64,000 bases of DNA from Kordiimonas marina (GCF_023006325.1 NZ_JAINDF010000001.1:550863-614862); one strand, 5' to 3'. Positions 1 to 8,890 are shown, counted from the first letter of the stretch. Made by a program: numbers and translations. The notes: a model not told the origin generated them from the letters alone.

Positions 1-101
1 GCGAAAGCCTGACCGCCAAGACCCTGCGCCCGGTGAGACGCAGGGGCATTATGGGTGTCTGCACGCCCGCTGCCAACCATGTTTTTTGACGTATCGTTCA
101 T
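1..101 (-). CDS. possible N-terminal fragment of an unidentified protein, cut by the window edge
   Basis: An open frame runs from an ATG at 101 leftwards off the window with no stop (about 33 codons, with a second in-frame ATG at 80). It begins 25 bases after the stop of the RND adaptor gene and on the same strand, so it could be the next gene of that operon. The N-terminus is polar and rich in Ser, Gly and His, with no signal peptide and no recognisable motif. The ribosome-binding site is poor. It could equally be a chance open frame, so I give it low confidence. Confidence 0.3.
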   Translation of the reverse strand, partial: MNDTSKNMVGSGRADTHNAPASHRAQGLGGQAF

Positions 102-125
102 CAAGTCACTCAAAACACAGGGGTC

Positions 126-1241
126 TTATAAGCTCGCCCCTGTCGGAGCAGCCGCATCGGCCGATATGGGTTCCTTCAGTTTCACCGGCTGGCCCGACCG
201 CAGGCGTTCCCCGCCCCGGACCACGACACGGTCGCCGTCGGCAATATCGCCCGCGACCGCGACCTCGTCACCGACCGCAGCACCGGTCGAAACCGTCACG
301 CGTTCGGCGGTATTGTCGCCCTTGAGGCGGAAGACATAGGTGCCTTCCCGCCTAAGCACCAGCGCATCACGCGGCACGGCGACCACATGCTCAGCCGCTT
401 CGGACGGCACACCGACCTGCACGGCGGACCCCACCACATAAGCGCCCTTCGGCAGCGCCACGCGAAGCTGCAACGTCCGGCTGACCGTATCGCCCACCGG
501 GATCAGCGCGCGGATATGGGTCGGCATCACCTGGCTGTCATGCCGGAGGTGGACGGCCTGCCCATCTTTCAGAAGCGCCGCCAGCGTCACCGGGGCCTGG
601 GCCGACACTTCAAGATGCTCGGTATCCACCAGCCGGACGATCTGCGCGCCGGGGGAAGCATATTCCCCGATCTGCGACAGGCGGGCGACAACCCGGCCCG
701 GGAAAGGCGCGCGCACGGTGGCGCGGTCAAGGTCGGTTTCAGCCTGGGTTACGGCAACGCGGGCCTGCGCCAGTTCCTCCTGGGTCATCTCAAGCGTGCT
801 TTGGGCTTCCTCAAGCCGGCTTGCGGGCGCGCTGCCCCGCGCCGCCAGTTCGGTTTGGCGTTTGAGGTCGGCGCGGAGATAGTCAAGCCGGGCCTCAAGC
901 CGCCGTACCTGGGATTTGCCGCGCGCGAGCGTCAGCTTCAGGTTCCGGTCATCGATGCGGGCGATTGGCTCCCCGGTCTTCACCAGCGTGCCTTCGGGCG
1001 CGACCCAGGTGATCTGGCCTGAAATCTGCGCGGCGATACGGCTGTCGTTCCGGCTGACCACCGTACCAGGCACATAGGTTTCAGGCGCCATCATCGCCGC
1101 GTGGGCGGTTGCCACCTCAACCAGTGCGGGCCTTGGCTGCTCTTGGGCTGTGGCAGGCACTGTCATCAGTCCCGCCGCCAGAAGGGCCGCGGCCATCAGG
1201 CCACGCGGGCGAACGCCTTTTTCTGTCTGTGTGTTCAACAT
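126..1241 (-). CDS. RND efflux periplasmic adaptor (membrane fusion protein)
   Basis: This is a periplasmic adaptor linking an inner-membrane RND pump to an outer-membrane channel (HlyD/AcrA family, 371 aa). An N-terminal hydrophobic segment (about residues 12-33, ending ...ATAQ) is the export signal. It is followed by a split lipoyl domain (G-x-I-x-W-V-A-P-E-G region, then APFPGRV after the hairpin), a Lys/Arg/Glu-rich alpha-helical hairpin near residues 105-180, and beta-barrel and membrane-proximal domains. I chose the ATG at 1241 because GAGGAAAG lies 7 bases before it; the ATG at 1256 lacks a site. It lies 37 bases downstream of the permease gene in the same operon. No outer-membrane factor is in view. 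The exported substrate cannot be told. Confidence 0.9.
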   Translation of the reverse strand: MLNTQTEKGVRPRGLMAAALLAAGLMTVPATAQEQPRPALVEVATAHAAMMAPETYVPGTVVSRNDSRIAAQISGQITWVAPEGTLVKTGEPIARIDDRNLKLTLARGKSQVRRLEARLDYLRADLKRQTELAARGSAPASRLEEAQSTLEMTQEELAQARVAVTQAETDLDRATVRAPFPGRVVARLSQIGEYASPGAQIVRLVDTEHLEVSAQAPVTLAALLKDGQAVHLRHDSQVMPTHIRALIPVGDTVSRTLQLRVALPKGAYVVGSAVQVGVPSEAAEHVVAVPRDALVLRREGTYVFRLKGDNTAERVTVSTGAAVGDEVAVAGDIADGDRVVVRGGERLRSGQPVKLKEPISADAAAPTGASL

Positions 1242-1278
1242 GGTCTTTCCTCGCATTGTTATATTATTCAGCGTTGTC

Positions 1279-4200
1279 TCATTCTGCGGGCCGCAATTTG
1301 CGGCGGCCCAGAAGGCGCGCGATGAAGCTGGTCAGCGCACCAAATTCACCAAAACGCAGCAGGCATGGCAGCAGTACCAGCGTGAACAGGGTCGACACGC
1401 TCATGCCGCCGACGATCGTTGTCGCCATCCCGCGGTAGATGGCACTGCCCGCGCCGGGGAACAGCACCAAGGGCAGCATGCCCATGATGGAGGTCAGCGT
1501 GCTCATCAGGATGGGCCTGAGGCGCAGGGAGACCGCGCGTTCGATCGCCTCATCCCGGCTCATGCCCTCGGCCTCGCCCTGGCGGGTCTGCGCCACCAGC
1601 AGGATGGCGTTATTGACCACAAGACCCAGAAGGATGATGAAGCCGATCATGGTCAGGAGGTCGAGCGGCGCGAAGGCGAACAGGTTCAGAAGCCTCAGCG
1701 CCAGCACCCCGCCGACGGTGGCGAGCGGGATGGTGATGACCACCATGATCGCATCCTTTGGCGAACGGAACAGCGCCGCCAGGATCATGAACAATAGCCC
1801 GAGCGCCAGCACGAAGTTGAGCGTGAGCGACCCGACCGCGCGGGCGAGCGCGTCGGCGCTGCCGCCATAGCTGATCACGGCATCAGAGGGCAGAAGCGGA
1901 CGGATTTGCGGTTCCACCTTGTCCTTGAGGATATGGATCATGTCCTCAAGCGCCATACCGTCCGGCTGGTTGATGTTGAAGCTGATGGTGCGCTTGCGGT
2001 CCAGCCGCTGGATGGTGGTGGGGCCGACCCCGCGTTTGATGGTCACCAGGTCCCCGAGCGGCACGGTGCCGCCACGCGGCGTCGCGATCGGGATACTGGC
2101 GAGCTTTTCGGGGTCAGACCAGTCCTGCGATTTCAGGATCATGTCCATGCGCTTTTCGCCGTCAAAATACTGGCCGAGCCACAGGCCGTCGCCCACCGCG
2201 CGGACGATCCGGGCGGCATCGTCACGGGTGTAGCCGACTTCCGCCAGCCGCCGGTCGTTGGGTTTGATGTCCAATTCGGGCGAGATGACGTTCGGGTCCG
2301 GGTTCGGCCGGGCCTGCGCACCTGGGATGGCGTCAGCGATCAGCTGCATGGTCTTGGCCGTGGCGTTCCTGAGCGCATCCAGGTCACGGGACTGGATATT
2401 GAGCTCAACCGCCCCGTTGCCGCCGAAGCCGCCGAACAGATTGCCCTGCTGGGCGAACACCTGCACATCCGGGAAGCCAGCCAGGATCTTCTCCTTCACC
2501 AGCTTTTCAAGCTCACCAACCTTGGACTGGTCCTTGGCGCGGATGCCGAGGGTCCCGCCCTGCCCGTTCGGGAAGGTGATGATGTAATAGTTCCTGAGCG
2601 CGGGTTCCTTCTCCCCCTTCATATAGGGTTCGAGCCGCTTGTTGATCACCTGGGCGATTTCCTTATCCACCGTCTTGGCGTTGGCGCCCGACGGGAACTG
2701 CATGAAGGCATCAACCGCGTCGCGCTTCACAGGCGGCAGATAGTTGAGGTTCGGCAGAAGCGCCCAGCTGAGGAGACCGGAGCCCGCCACAAGCCCGGTC
2801 ACGAGCGCGATCCGCCGCGTGGGTGTGCCGGTGAGCTTCATGAGGCCCGCCGCAAAACGTTTGGTGCGCGGGCTGTTTTCATCCCCCATCGGCAGCTTCT
2901 TGAGCCAGTGCTCGGCCGCAACCGGCAGGATGGTCACCGCCACGATAAGCGATATGGCGACCCCGATGGCGATGGTAAGCGCAAGGTCGGCGAACAACTG
3001 GCCTTCCACGTCCTTCAGGAACAGGATCGGCACGAAAATCGCCACCGTCGTCGCGGTCGACGCCAAGAGCGCGCCCCACACCTGCGAGGCACCGAGGAGC
3101 GAGGCCACGCCTGGCTTTTCACCGCGCTCCCGAAGCCGGACGATATTCTCAAGCACCACGATGGCGGCATCCAGCACCATGCCGGTCGCGAACGCCATCC
3201 CGGCGAGCGAGATCACGTTCACGGTTCGGCCGAAAAGCGCGAGCACGATGACGGTGGTGAGCAAACACACGGGAATGGTCATGGCGATCAGAAGCGTCGC
3301 GCGGGCATGACGCAGGAACCACCATAGGACGGCGATGGCCAGCACCACCCCGGCCATCAGGTTGCCCATGAGCAGGTTGATCGCCCGGTTGATGAAGACA
3401 GATGGGTCGAAGGATTTCTCGATCTTGATGCCCTTGCCCGCCAGAAGCCCGGCATTGAGCTCATTCACCTTCTCGGTAAGCTTGTCGATGGTCGCAAGCA
3501 CGTTGGCGCCGGATTCCTTCATCACCTGCATGCCGATGGCCGGGTTGCCATTCTGGTAAACCACCTGCGTCGGCTTGGGCGGCGCCACCCGGACGGTGGC
3601 GATATCACCGAGGTGCACAGGCTTGCCGTCCCGCCAGTCGAGAATAAGGTTCCGAAGTTCATCGGGCTCATACCGGCCTTTGAAGTTGAGGAGATAACGC
3701 CTGCGGCCGACATCCATATAGCCGCCCGAGGTATCGGTGGTGCGGCCGATCCTGCCGGCGAGGTTGGTGATATCGATACCAAGCTGGGCCGCGCGGACAG
3801 CGTCAAACTCGATCTGGAGCTGGTTGCCGCTGCCGTAGGACTGCACATCGACACGCGCCACCCCCGGCACGGATTCTAGCTGGGGGACCACTTTGTCCTC
3901 GATGAAGGTGGTATATTCAGCGGGCTTCAGCTTGCTGTTCTTCTCGAACTGACTGAACAGATAGATCAGCGTTTCGCCCTGATTGTTGCCGCCGTTCATC
4001 AGCACCTGCGGGCGTTCGGCATCAGCCGGCAACGGGCGCAGGCGATTGAGGCGGCTGATCACATCGATGAGCGCCCGGTCCATGTTGGTGCCCAGGTTGA
4101 ACTCAAGTGAAATGAAGCCGGAGCCGGAGTTGGAATAGGACCGCATCTCATGAATGCCGGTCAGCCCCTGCATGACCTCCTCGATGGGGTCATTGATCTC

Positions 4201-4383
4201 GGATTCGATCTCCCCCGGGCTGGCAGCGCGCCAACTGGTGAAGATGCCCAATTGCGGGCGGTCGATGTCCGGGAAAAGCTGGACGGGCAGGCGGAAAAGC
4301 ATCACGCCGCCCAAGACAAGCGCCATCATCGTTATCACGATGACAGCGGCCGGATTCTTCAGGCTCTTTTCTGTCAGTTTCAT
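1279..4383 (-). CDS. RND family efflux permease
   Basis: This is an inner-membrane proton-driven exporter of 1034 aa, full length for the family. It has the typical layout: TM1 near residue 12, a large periplasmic loop (F-P-D-I-D-R motif, then S-P-G-E-I-E), TM2-6, a second periplasmic loop and TM8-12. The proton-relay region in TM4 reads L-D-A-A-I-V-V-L-E-N, so only one of the two adjacent Asp residues of AcrB-type pumps is present. In TM10 the Lys is replaced (V-N-N-A-I-L-L-V). That pattern is seen in other RND subfamilies and does not imply inactivity. The gene precedes its adaptor, the reverse of the common order. GAGG lies 9 bases before the ATG. The substrate is unknown. Confidence 0.93.
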   Translation of the reverse strand: MKLTEKSLKNPAAVIVITMMALVLGGVMLFRLPVQLFPDIDRPQLGIFTSWRAASPGEIESEINDPIEEVMQGLTGIHEMRSYSNSGSGFISLEFNLGTNMDRALIDVISRLNRLRPLPADAERPQVLMNGGNNQGETLIYLFSQFEKNSKLKPAEYTTFIEDKVVPQLESVPGVARVDVQSYGSGNQLQIEFDAVRAAQLGIDITNLAGRIGRTTDTSGGYMDVGRRRYLLNFKGRYEPDELRNLILDWRDGKPVHLGDIATVRVAPPKPTQVVYQNGNPAIGMQVMKESGANVLATIDKLTEKVNELNAGLLAGKGIKIEKSFDPSVFINRAINLLMGNLMAGVVLAIAVLWWFLRHARATLLIAMTIPVCLLTTVIVLALFGRTVNVISLAGMAFATGMVLDAAIVVLENIVRLRERGEKPGVASLLGASQVWGALLASTATTVAIFVPILFLKDVEGQLFADLALTIAIGVAISLIVAVTILPVAAEHWLKKLPMGDENSPRTKRFAAGLMKLTGTPTRRIALVTGLVAGSGLLSWALLPNLNYLPPVKRDAVDAFMQFPSGANAKTVDKEIAQVINKRLEPYMKGEKEPALRNYYIITFPNGQGGTLGIRAKDQSKVGELEKLVKEKILAGFPDVQVFAQQGNLFGGFGGNGAVELNIQSRDLDALRNATAKTMQLIADAIPGAQARPNPDPNVISPELDIKPNDRRLAEVGYTRDDAARIVRAVGDGLWLGQYFDGEKRMDMILKSQDWSDPEKLASIPIATPRGGTVPLGDLVTIKRGVGPTTIQRLDRKRTISFNINQPDGMALEDMIHILKDKVEPQIRPLLPSDAVISYGGSADALARAVGSLTLNFVLALGLLFMILAALFRSPKDAIMVVITIPLATVGGVLALRLLNLFAFAPLDLLTMIGFIILLGLVVNNAILLVAQTRQGEAEGMSRDEAIERAVSLRLRPILMSTLTSIMGMLPLVLFPGAGSAIYRGMATTIVGGMSVSTLFTLVLLPCLLRFGEFGALTSFIARLLGRRKLRPAE

Positions 4384-4547
4384 GAGTAGGGTCCTCGCCG
4401 AGAGTGTTTTTTTATCTCACCCTTAGCGGTATGACCCCACAGTCGCGGTCATGAAACTTGATTGCGATAAATCGCCCGGCGCCTGCGACAAGCCGTCCCA
4501 GGCGCGGATTTTCGCCCTATTTCAGGCGGCAGAAGTGGAACCAAGGT

Positions 4548-5024
4548 TTATTTTTCCTTGGTGTCCTTGGTGTCTTTACGTTTCATTTCCTCGAACTTGC
4601 CTAGCCCACAGCTGGCCCATTGGTTGGCCGAGCTGTCGAGCACGGTAATGATATCCAGGCTGCAAAGCTGGCTCATCGAGGTTTTGTACATGAAGCGGCG
4701 TTCAAACCCGAGCCGAGGGCACTTGTTCGGCAGGCGGTTCAGATATCCAGTGCCTGCTGACGTGCGGAAAAAGATCGTCTGATCGTCGATCACGTTCGAA
4801 TCCCGCATATGACCGATTGGAATGCAGGATCTTACTGCCCCCGTCAGCTCATATTTTTTCATGAGATCGGCCATCCGCTTTTCGGCGCGGGTCGTCGGTT
4901 CTTTTGCCGTGGCAGTGGCTGCAGGTTTGTCCTTGTCCTGTTTACCGTCATCTGCGAAAGCGGTTCCGGCGGTCATGGCAAAGGCAACGCCAGCTACACA
5001 TGAAACGATCATCTTGTTAATCAT
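4548..5024 (-). CDS. small secreted protein, DUF6491-like, paralogue of the next gene
   Basis: Predicted 158-aa exported protein with a clear signal peptide (MINKMIVSCV...AFA, cleaved near residue 25) followed by a charged linker. The conserved core has four Cys residues in the same places as the neighbour at 5085-5558 (R-S-C-I-P, N-K-C-P-R-L, Q-L-C-S-L-D-I-I-T-V-L-D, A-S-C-G-L-G-K-F-E). This suggests two disulfides in the periplasm. The pattern resembles DUF6491, a family of unknown function, from memory only. I chose the ATG at 5024 over an upstream one because AAAGGTGAG precedes it. It is the downstream gene of the pair, 60 bases after its paralogue, and probably shares its promoter. Confidence 0.75.
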   Translation of the reverse strand: MINKMIVSCVAGVAFAMTAGTAFADDGKQDKDKPAATATAKEPTTRAEKRMADLMKKYELTGAVRSCIPIGHMRDSNVIDDQTIFFRTSAGTGYLNRLPNKCPRLGFERRFMYKTSMSQLCSLDIITVLDSSANQWASCGLGKFEEMKRKDTKDTKEK

Positions 5025-5084
5025 TGTCTCACCTTTCCTGTCGGCCCTGCCTGTCACGCGCGGTGCATGCCCGCAGGAGCCAGC

Positions 5085-5558
5085 CTATTTGTTGGCGTCG
5101 GCCTCTCCGTCTTGTCCGGCCCCTTTATCCTCACCCTTCTTGGCATCGTCACCCTTCGGCTTTCGCTTCATCACCTCGAACTGGCCAAGGCCACAGCTGG
5201 CCCATTCGCGGCCAAAGCTGTCGAGTACGGTGATGATATCGGTGCTGCAAAGCTGACCGATCCAGACCTTGTAGGCAAAGCGCCCTTCCTGGGCGAGCCG
5301 CGGACATGCGTGCGGCAGGCGGTTCATGTAGGCGATATTGCCAAGGCCCGAAAAAAAGATGGTCTGATCATCGATGATGGAAGAATCCCGCAGGAAACGG
5401 AGCGGGACACAATGTTTGGTCTCGCCCGTTTTTTCATATTTCTGCATGATTTTGGCGAGATGTTCTTTCGCCCGTTTTTCCATTTTGCCTTCGGCGGAAG
5501 CGGAGGTCGCCGCTAATGCGATCATCAAAATGGCGGAACCAATTACCCTAAACTTCAT
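5085..5558 (-). CDS. small secreted protein, DUF6491-like, upstream paralogue
   Basis: Predicted 157-aa periplasmic protein. The signal peptide is MKFRVIGSAI...SASA. The core shares the C-(I/V)-P, I-D-D-Q-T-I-F-F, N-R-L-P, C-P-R-L, Q-L-C-S-D-I-I-T-V-L-D-S and W-A-S-C-G-L-G-F-E segments with the gene at 4548-5024, so the two are a tandem duplication that has diverged. The C-terminal tail is Lys/Asp/Gly rich and probably disordered. No catalytic motif is evident; four conserved Cys suggest disulfide stabilisation. Upstream at 5608-5625 lies a GCTGAAC direct repeat with an 11-bp period that is also found before two other secreted-protein genes. The function is unknown. Confidence 0.8.
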   Translation of the reverse strand: MKFRVIGSAILMIALAATSASAEGKMEKRAKEHLAKIMQKYEKTGETKHCVPLRFLRDSSIIDDQTIFFSGLGNIAYMNRLPHACPRLAQEGRFAYKVWIGQLCSTDIITVLDSFGREWASCGLGQFEVMKRKPKGDDAKKGEDKGAGQDGEADANK

Positions 5559-5607
5559 CGTCTTTTCCTGTGACTATGCCGCTTTCCTGACACCATAGGC
5601 GGCGAAG

Positions 5608-5625
5608 GCTGAACCGAAGCTGAAC
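5608..5625 (-). promoter_or_regulatory. GTTCAGC direct repeat, period 11 bp (copy 1)
   Basis: On the minus strand this reads GTTCAGC-N4-GTTCAGC, about 50-67 bases before the start of the DUF6491-like gene at 5558. The same heptamer pair with the same 4-base spacer occurs at 7841-7858 and 8891-8908, each before a secreted-protein gene. Tandem heptamers one helical turn apart are the usual binding architecture of OmpR/PhoB-family response regulators. Which regulator binds is unknown. Confidence 0.6.
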
Positions 5626-5630
5626 GCAAC

Positions 5631-6143
5631 TTACAGCAGGCTGTCCAGCTCGCGCTGCATCAGGACACGGAGGTCCGCGCCCAGATGCGCCAGTACGATT
5701 TGTTCATTCTTGCCAACGCGTTCCAGGTTGCCATCGAGCGCAAGCCCATGCACCTGCGCGATCTGTAAGAGGTAGGCGACGAAGGCATCCGCCCGCGCGC
5801 GGATGATCCAGGAAAAGGGTGCGGTCGGCAGGTTACGCTGGGCACACAAGGCGCGGAATTCGGAAACGAGATGCGGCAGCAGGGTGGCGCCGATCCGCTT
5901 CATGCCCATACAGAATCCTTCGAACGGCGGCAGGGGTTCATCCTCCGCACCGGTCTCATCGTCCTGCTGGCAGGAGGCAACGCCTTCCAGGTCCCGCACC
6001 ATGTTTTGAAGGGCGACATCAAGTGCTGCGGCAATTTCATCCGCCACTTTCTGCTGAGACGGGGTCAAGACGGCACGCCCCGTCGCTTCCAGCCCCTTAA
6101 GGCTGGCGCCGAGAAAATCAATGATCGTGGCCTGTTCGCGCAT
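5631..6143 (-). CDS. hypothetical cytoplasmic alpha-helical protein
   Basis: I do not recognise this 170-aa protein. It has no signal peptide or membrane segment. The sequence is mostly helical, with an acidic linker (Q-Q-D-D-E-T-G-A-E-D-E-P) near residues 59-70 separating an N-terminal helical part from a C-terminal part containing W-I-I-R-A-R-A-D-A-F. I chose the ATG at 6143 because AAGGGAG precedes it by a good distance; the open frame upstream of it looks non-coding. It is transcribed divergently from the DUF1295 gene. Confidence 0.7.
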   Translation of the reverse strand: MREQATIIDFLGASLKGLEATGRAVLTPSQQKVADEIAAALDVALQNMVRDLEGVASCQQDDETGAEDEPLPPFEGFCMGMKRIGATLLPHLVSEFRALCAQRNLPTAPFSWIIRARADAFVAYLLQIAQVHGLALDGNLERVGKNEQIVLAHLGADLRVLMQRELDSLL

Positions 6144-6300
6144 AGTGCTCCCTTCCCGCCCCCATATAACGCGACATGGGGCAGACCACAAAGAAACTTC
6201 GTCACTTTCATGTGGGCGGCCTGATCTTAAAAGCTGAAAGTTTCGTACTACATCCAAGGCCAGTCTGGCATGATAGGGGTGGGATAAGGGGAGATACACC

Positions 6301-7089
6301 ATGATGGATATGATCATTACGGCCAGCCTTGTGCTTTTTGCCGTCATGCTGATCCTGTGGCTGATCAGCCTTAAGACGGGGACTGTCAGCTTCATCGATG
6401 CCTATTGGGGCATGGGCTTCGTTCAGGTCGCTGCCGTTTGCATGGAACGCCAAGTCACCATGGCCGGGGCAGAGATGGGGCTGGCCCAGAAGCTTTACAT
6501 GCTGCTTTTAGGCCTGTGGGCGCTTCGGCTGTCGGCTTATCTGCTCAGCCGTTACCTGGCTGACGGTGAGGACAAACGCTACACGCGGATCATCGGCGCC
6601 CGTACCGGCTTCCGGCGCCATCTGTTCACGCTTGAAATGGTGTTCTTACTGCAGGGCGTCCTGATCCTGCTGATCAGCGCCCCGACCTTTACCTTGATGG
6701 CCGCCCCCGCCCGCGGGCTGGATGCCTGGGTGGTCGCAGGCGCGCTTATCTGGGCCGTCGGCATCTTCTTCGAATGGACCGGCGACTGGCAACTGAGCCG
6801 CTTCCGGGCCGATCCGGCGAACGCGGGCAAAGTGCTGGATAGGGGCGTATGGGCCTATACCCGCCACCCCAACTATTTCGGCGATGCCTGTATGTGGTGG
6901 GGCTTGTGGCTGATCGGCCATGACCTGTATGCGCTCTATGCCCCGGCGCTGATGACCTTCATGCTGATGAAATGGTCGGGGGTGCCGCTTCTGGAACGCG
7001 GGCTCAGGAAAAGCCGCCCGGGCTATGAAGACTATGCCGCGAGGACCAGTGCCTTCGTGCCCTGGCCGCCGAAAGCCGTCCGCGAATAG
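6301..7089 (+). CDS. DUF1295 / steroid 5-alpha-reductase-like membrane protein
   Basis: This is a 262-aa integral membrane protein with about six hydrophobic segments. The C-terminal half has the family signature: G-V-W-A-Y-T-R-H-P-N-Y-F-G-D-A near residues 181-195 and W-W-G-L-W-L. In related steroid reductases and isoprenylcysteine methyltransferases this motif contributes to cofactor binding. The length matches the DUF1295 family. AGGGGAG lies about 8 bases before the ATG. Bacterial DUF1295 proteins are generally uncharacterised, and the true substrate cannot be read from the sequence. It converges with the gene at 7092. Confidence 0.85.
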   Translation: MMDMIITASLVLFAVMLILWLISLKTGTVSFIDAYWGMGFVQVAAVCMERQVTMAGAEMGLAQKLYMLLLGLWALRLSAYLLSRYLADGEDKRYTRIIGARTGFRRHLFTLEMVFLLQGVLILLISAPTFTLMAAPARGLDAWVVAGALIWAVGIFFEWTGDWQLSRFRADPANAGKVLDRGVWAYTRHPNYFGDACMWWGLWLIGHDLYALYAPALMTFMLMKWSGVPLLERGLRKSRPGYEDYAARTSAFVPWPPKAVRE

Positions 7090-7091
7090 GC

Positions 7092-7787
7092 TCAGCGTGG
7101 CCTGACCGAAATCGGCCCCGGTGCGTCATACTTGGGATAGAGCGTTTCCAGAACCGCCTCGGTAAACTGGGCCGCCAGCGGGCCGACACGCGTATTGAAC
7201 GCACCCGGCGCATAGGCATAGTCCGGCCCGGCATAGGGGCCTAGGCCCCAATGCTTCGGGTGCAATGAGGTGACGACCCGCTGTCTTTTGACCAGCTTGC
7301 CGTTCGCGTCATAAAGCGACACCGTGGCCGCCATCTGCGTCCGGCGGGACGCCCGAATGACCGCGACCGAAAAATCCCCAATCTTCATCTTGTCGATCGA
7401 GACAACAAGCTTGCCCTTGAAGCCCGGGTCCGCCGCCTTGAGGCCGCGCTCAAGCATCTTCATGAACAGGTCCGGCACGTTATAGTCCGCCAGGTTGGGG
7501 AACAGGCGCTCATTGGCCCAGTCGGTCTTGTCGGTCCTGTCCGGCGGCCGTTTGGTGATGACCGGGACATCGCCGGCACTTCTTTCTGACCGATATTGCC
7601 GGAAGGATTTTTCCCGGCGCGCATCGATACGGCTGATATCGCCCATATACCGGGCCAGATAGCCGACGAATTCGACCTGAACTTCGGCCGACGCCGGGCT
7701 CGACAAAGCCATCCCGGAAAGACCCATGACCAGGGACAGCATAAGAGCCGTCCGCCAGTTTGCCCTGAGTGCGAGTGTCCGCCCCAT
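7092..7787 (-). CDS. secreted protein of unknown function, paralogue of 8148-8837
   Basis: Predicted 231-aa exported protein with a signal peptide (hydrophobic stretch near residues 12-34, ending ...SPASA). The mature part shares most of its length with the gene at 8148-8837: Y-M-G-D-I, W-A-N-E-R-L-F-P-N, L-K-A-A-D-P, G-K-L-V-V-S-I-K-M, S-L-H-P-K, G-P-D-Y-A-Y-A-P, T-R-V-G-P-L-A-A-Q-F-T-E and L-E-T-L-Y-P-K-Y-D-A-P-G-P. I see no known domain or catalytic site. Several starts are possible: GTG at 7817, ATG at 7802 or ATG at 7787. I prefer 7787, which has GGGGGAC upstream and gives a compact signal peptide. A GTTCAG direct repeat lies at 7841-7858. Confidence 0.75.
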   Translation of the reverse strand: MGRTLALRANWRTALMLSLVMGLSGMALSSPASAEVQVEFVGYLARYMGDISRIDARREKSFRQYRSERSAGDVPVITKRPPDRTDKTDWANERLFPNLADYNVPDLFMKMLERGLKAADPGFKGKLVVSIDKMKIGDFSVAVIRASRRTQMAATVSLYDANGKLVKRQRVVTSLHPKHWGLGPYAGPDYAYAPGAFNTRVGPLAAQFTEAVLETLYPKYDAPGPISVRPR

Positions 7788-7840
7788 ACCTTTGTCCCCC
7801 ATGGTTTGCCAGCTCACAGCCTATAGTTTCAGACAAACAA

Positions 7841-7858
7841 ACTGAACGCTAGCTGAAC
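7841..7858 (-). promoter_or_regulatory. GTTCAG direct repeat, period 11 bp (copy 2)
   Basis: On the minus strand this reads GTTCAGC-N4-GTTCAGT, followed by TTGTTTG and then a TATAGG-like -10 about 15 bases after the repeat. The flanks match the copy at 8891-8908 as well (GTTCAG-TTTGTTTG versus GTTCAGC-TTGTTTG). The repeat is placed where a response regulator would contact polymerase at the -35 region. Confidence 0.6.
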
Positions 7859-8086
7859 CTGCGCGGGCCCAGAACCAGCGTCAGAGCCAGAGCCAACGCC
7901 GTTCCGGGCCGATCGGTCTTTCCGGCCCCTTTATTTTGCGATTGATTATTAATTGCGACTATGCCATACCATACCCGTCAGGCAATATCCGTCTGCTGCA
8001 ATTGCCTGACACCGGCGCCGGCCTGACAGCGGCGCTTTCCTGGCGGGCGGCTCTGATGGCCCGGAGCTGCCCGCCCCTACTTCCCT

Positions 8087-8124
8087 CAAAAGCAAAGCCC
8101 TCCGCCGTAGTGGCAGAGGGCTTT
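8087..8124 (-). terminator. rho-independent terminator of the secreted-protein gene at 8148
   Basis: AAAGCCCTC (8094-8102) pairs with GAGGGCTTT (8116-8124). On the minus strand the stem is followed by GCTTTTG, directly after the stop of the gene. Confidence 0.7.
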
Positions 8125-8147
8125 CTTGCTGCAGAAACGCTACCGGC

Positions 8148-8837
8148 TCAGTTGATGATGACCGGCCCCGGCGCATCATATTTCGGGTAAAGCGTTTCCA
8201 ACACCTTCTCGGTGAACTGGGCGGCCAAGGGACCGACGCGCGTGCTCTGCGCCAGCGGAGCATAGGCATAATCCGGCCCTTTATAGATTGCGGCGGCCAG
8301 CCGTTTGGGATGCAGCGACGTCGTCACCTTATGGTCCGCCACCAGCTTGCCGCTGGCATCATAGACCTTGACGGTGCCGCTGATCTGGCTGCGGTGCGAA
8401 AGCCGGATGACGGCCACCGGAAAATCGCTGATGCGCATCTTGTTGATGCTCACCACCAGCTTACCTGCAAAATTCGGGTCCGCCGCCTTGAGACCACGGT
8501 CCAGCATCGCCGTGAACAGGGCTTCGACATTATAATCGTCAACATTGGGGAACAGGCGTTCGTTGGCCCATTCTATCTGGCTGCGGCGGCTTTTGTTCAC
8601 GCCAGCCCGCGGCTTGAGGCCGTAGCTGCTGCTTTCAACCCGGTATTTGCGGAAGACCTTCTCATGGTCCTTCTCCGCCCTGTCGATATCGCCCATATAT
8701 GTGGCCAACTGGTCGGAAAACTGAATGTCGACGTCCGCGAAGGCGGGCGCACTGTAAGCCATGGCGGAAAGGCCGATAGCAACGGCCAGTGTCCGGGTTA
8801 CCCCTTTCCGGCCCTGGCGCTTGATAGTCTTGTTCAT
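8148..8837 (-). CDS. secreted protein of unknown function, paralogue of 7092-7787
   Basis: Predicted 229-aa periplasmic protein with a signal peptide (MNKTIKRQGRK... ending APAFA near residue 34). It shares the paralogue's conserved blocks (Y-M-G-D-I, W-A-N-E-R-L-F-P-N, L-K-A-A-D-P, S-L-H-P-K, G-P-D-Y-A-Y-A-P, T-R-V-G-P-L-A-A-Q-F-T-E). No enzymatic motif is recognised; a beta-rich envelope or lipid-interacting fold is possible but unsupported. I chose the ATG at 8837 because GGAGGG lies 7 bases upstream; a GTG at 8840 abuts it. It has its own promoter region with a GTTCAGC repeat at 8891-8908 and its own terminator. Confidence 0.78.
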   Translation of the reverse strand: MNKTIKRQGRKGVTRTLAVAIGLSAMAYSAPAFADVDIQFSDQLATYMGDIDRAEKDHEKVFRKYRVESSSYGLKPRAGVNKSRRSQIEWANERLFPNVDDYNVEALFTAMLDRGLKAADPNFAGKLVVSINKMRISDFPVAVIRLSHRSQISGTVKVYDASGKLVADHKVTTSLHPKRLAAAIYKGPDYAYAPLAQSTRVGPLAAQFTEKVLETLYPKYDAPGPVIIN

Positions 8838-8890
8838 CACATCACCCTCCGTTGGTCTCTCATTCCATCGCCATACTATCCGCCAAACAA

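Larger units (their letters stand above)
7788..8147. other. 360-base gap between the paralogous secreted-protein genes
   Basis: The right part holds the terminator of the 8148 gene (8087-8124) and the left part holds the promoter region of the 7092 gene with its heptamer repeat. Between them, CAGGCAAT at 7979-7986 and ATTGCCTG at 8001-8008 form a perfect 8-bp inverted repeat with a 14-base loop and no T-run. I see no convincing gene. Confidence 0.6.

Noticed and set aside
1906-3327. 473-codon open frame antisense to the RND permease
   Set aside because: Biased codon structure of the GC-rich permease gene explains it; the translation is rich in Arg/His/Asp with no domain.
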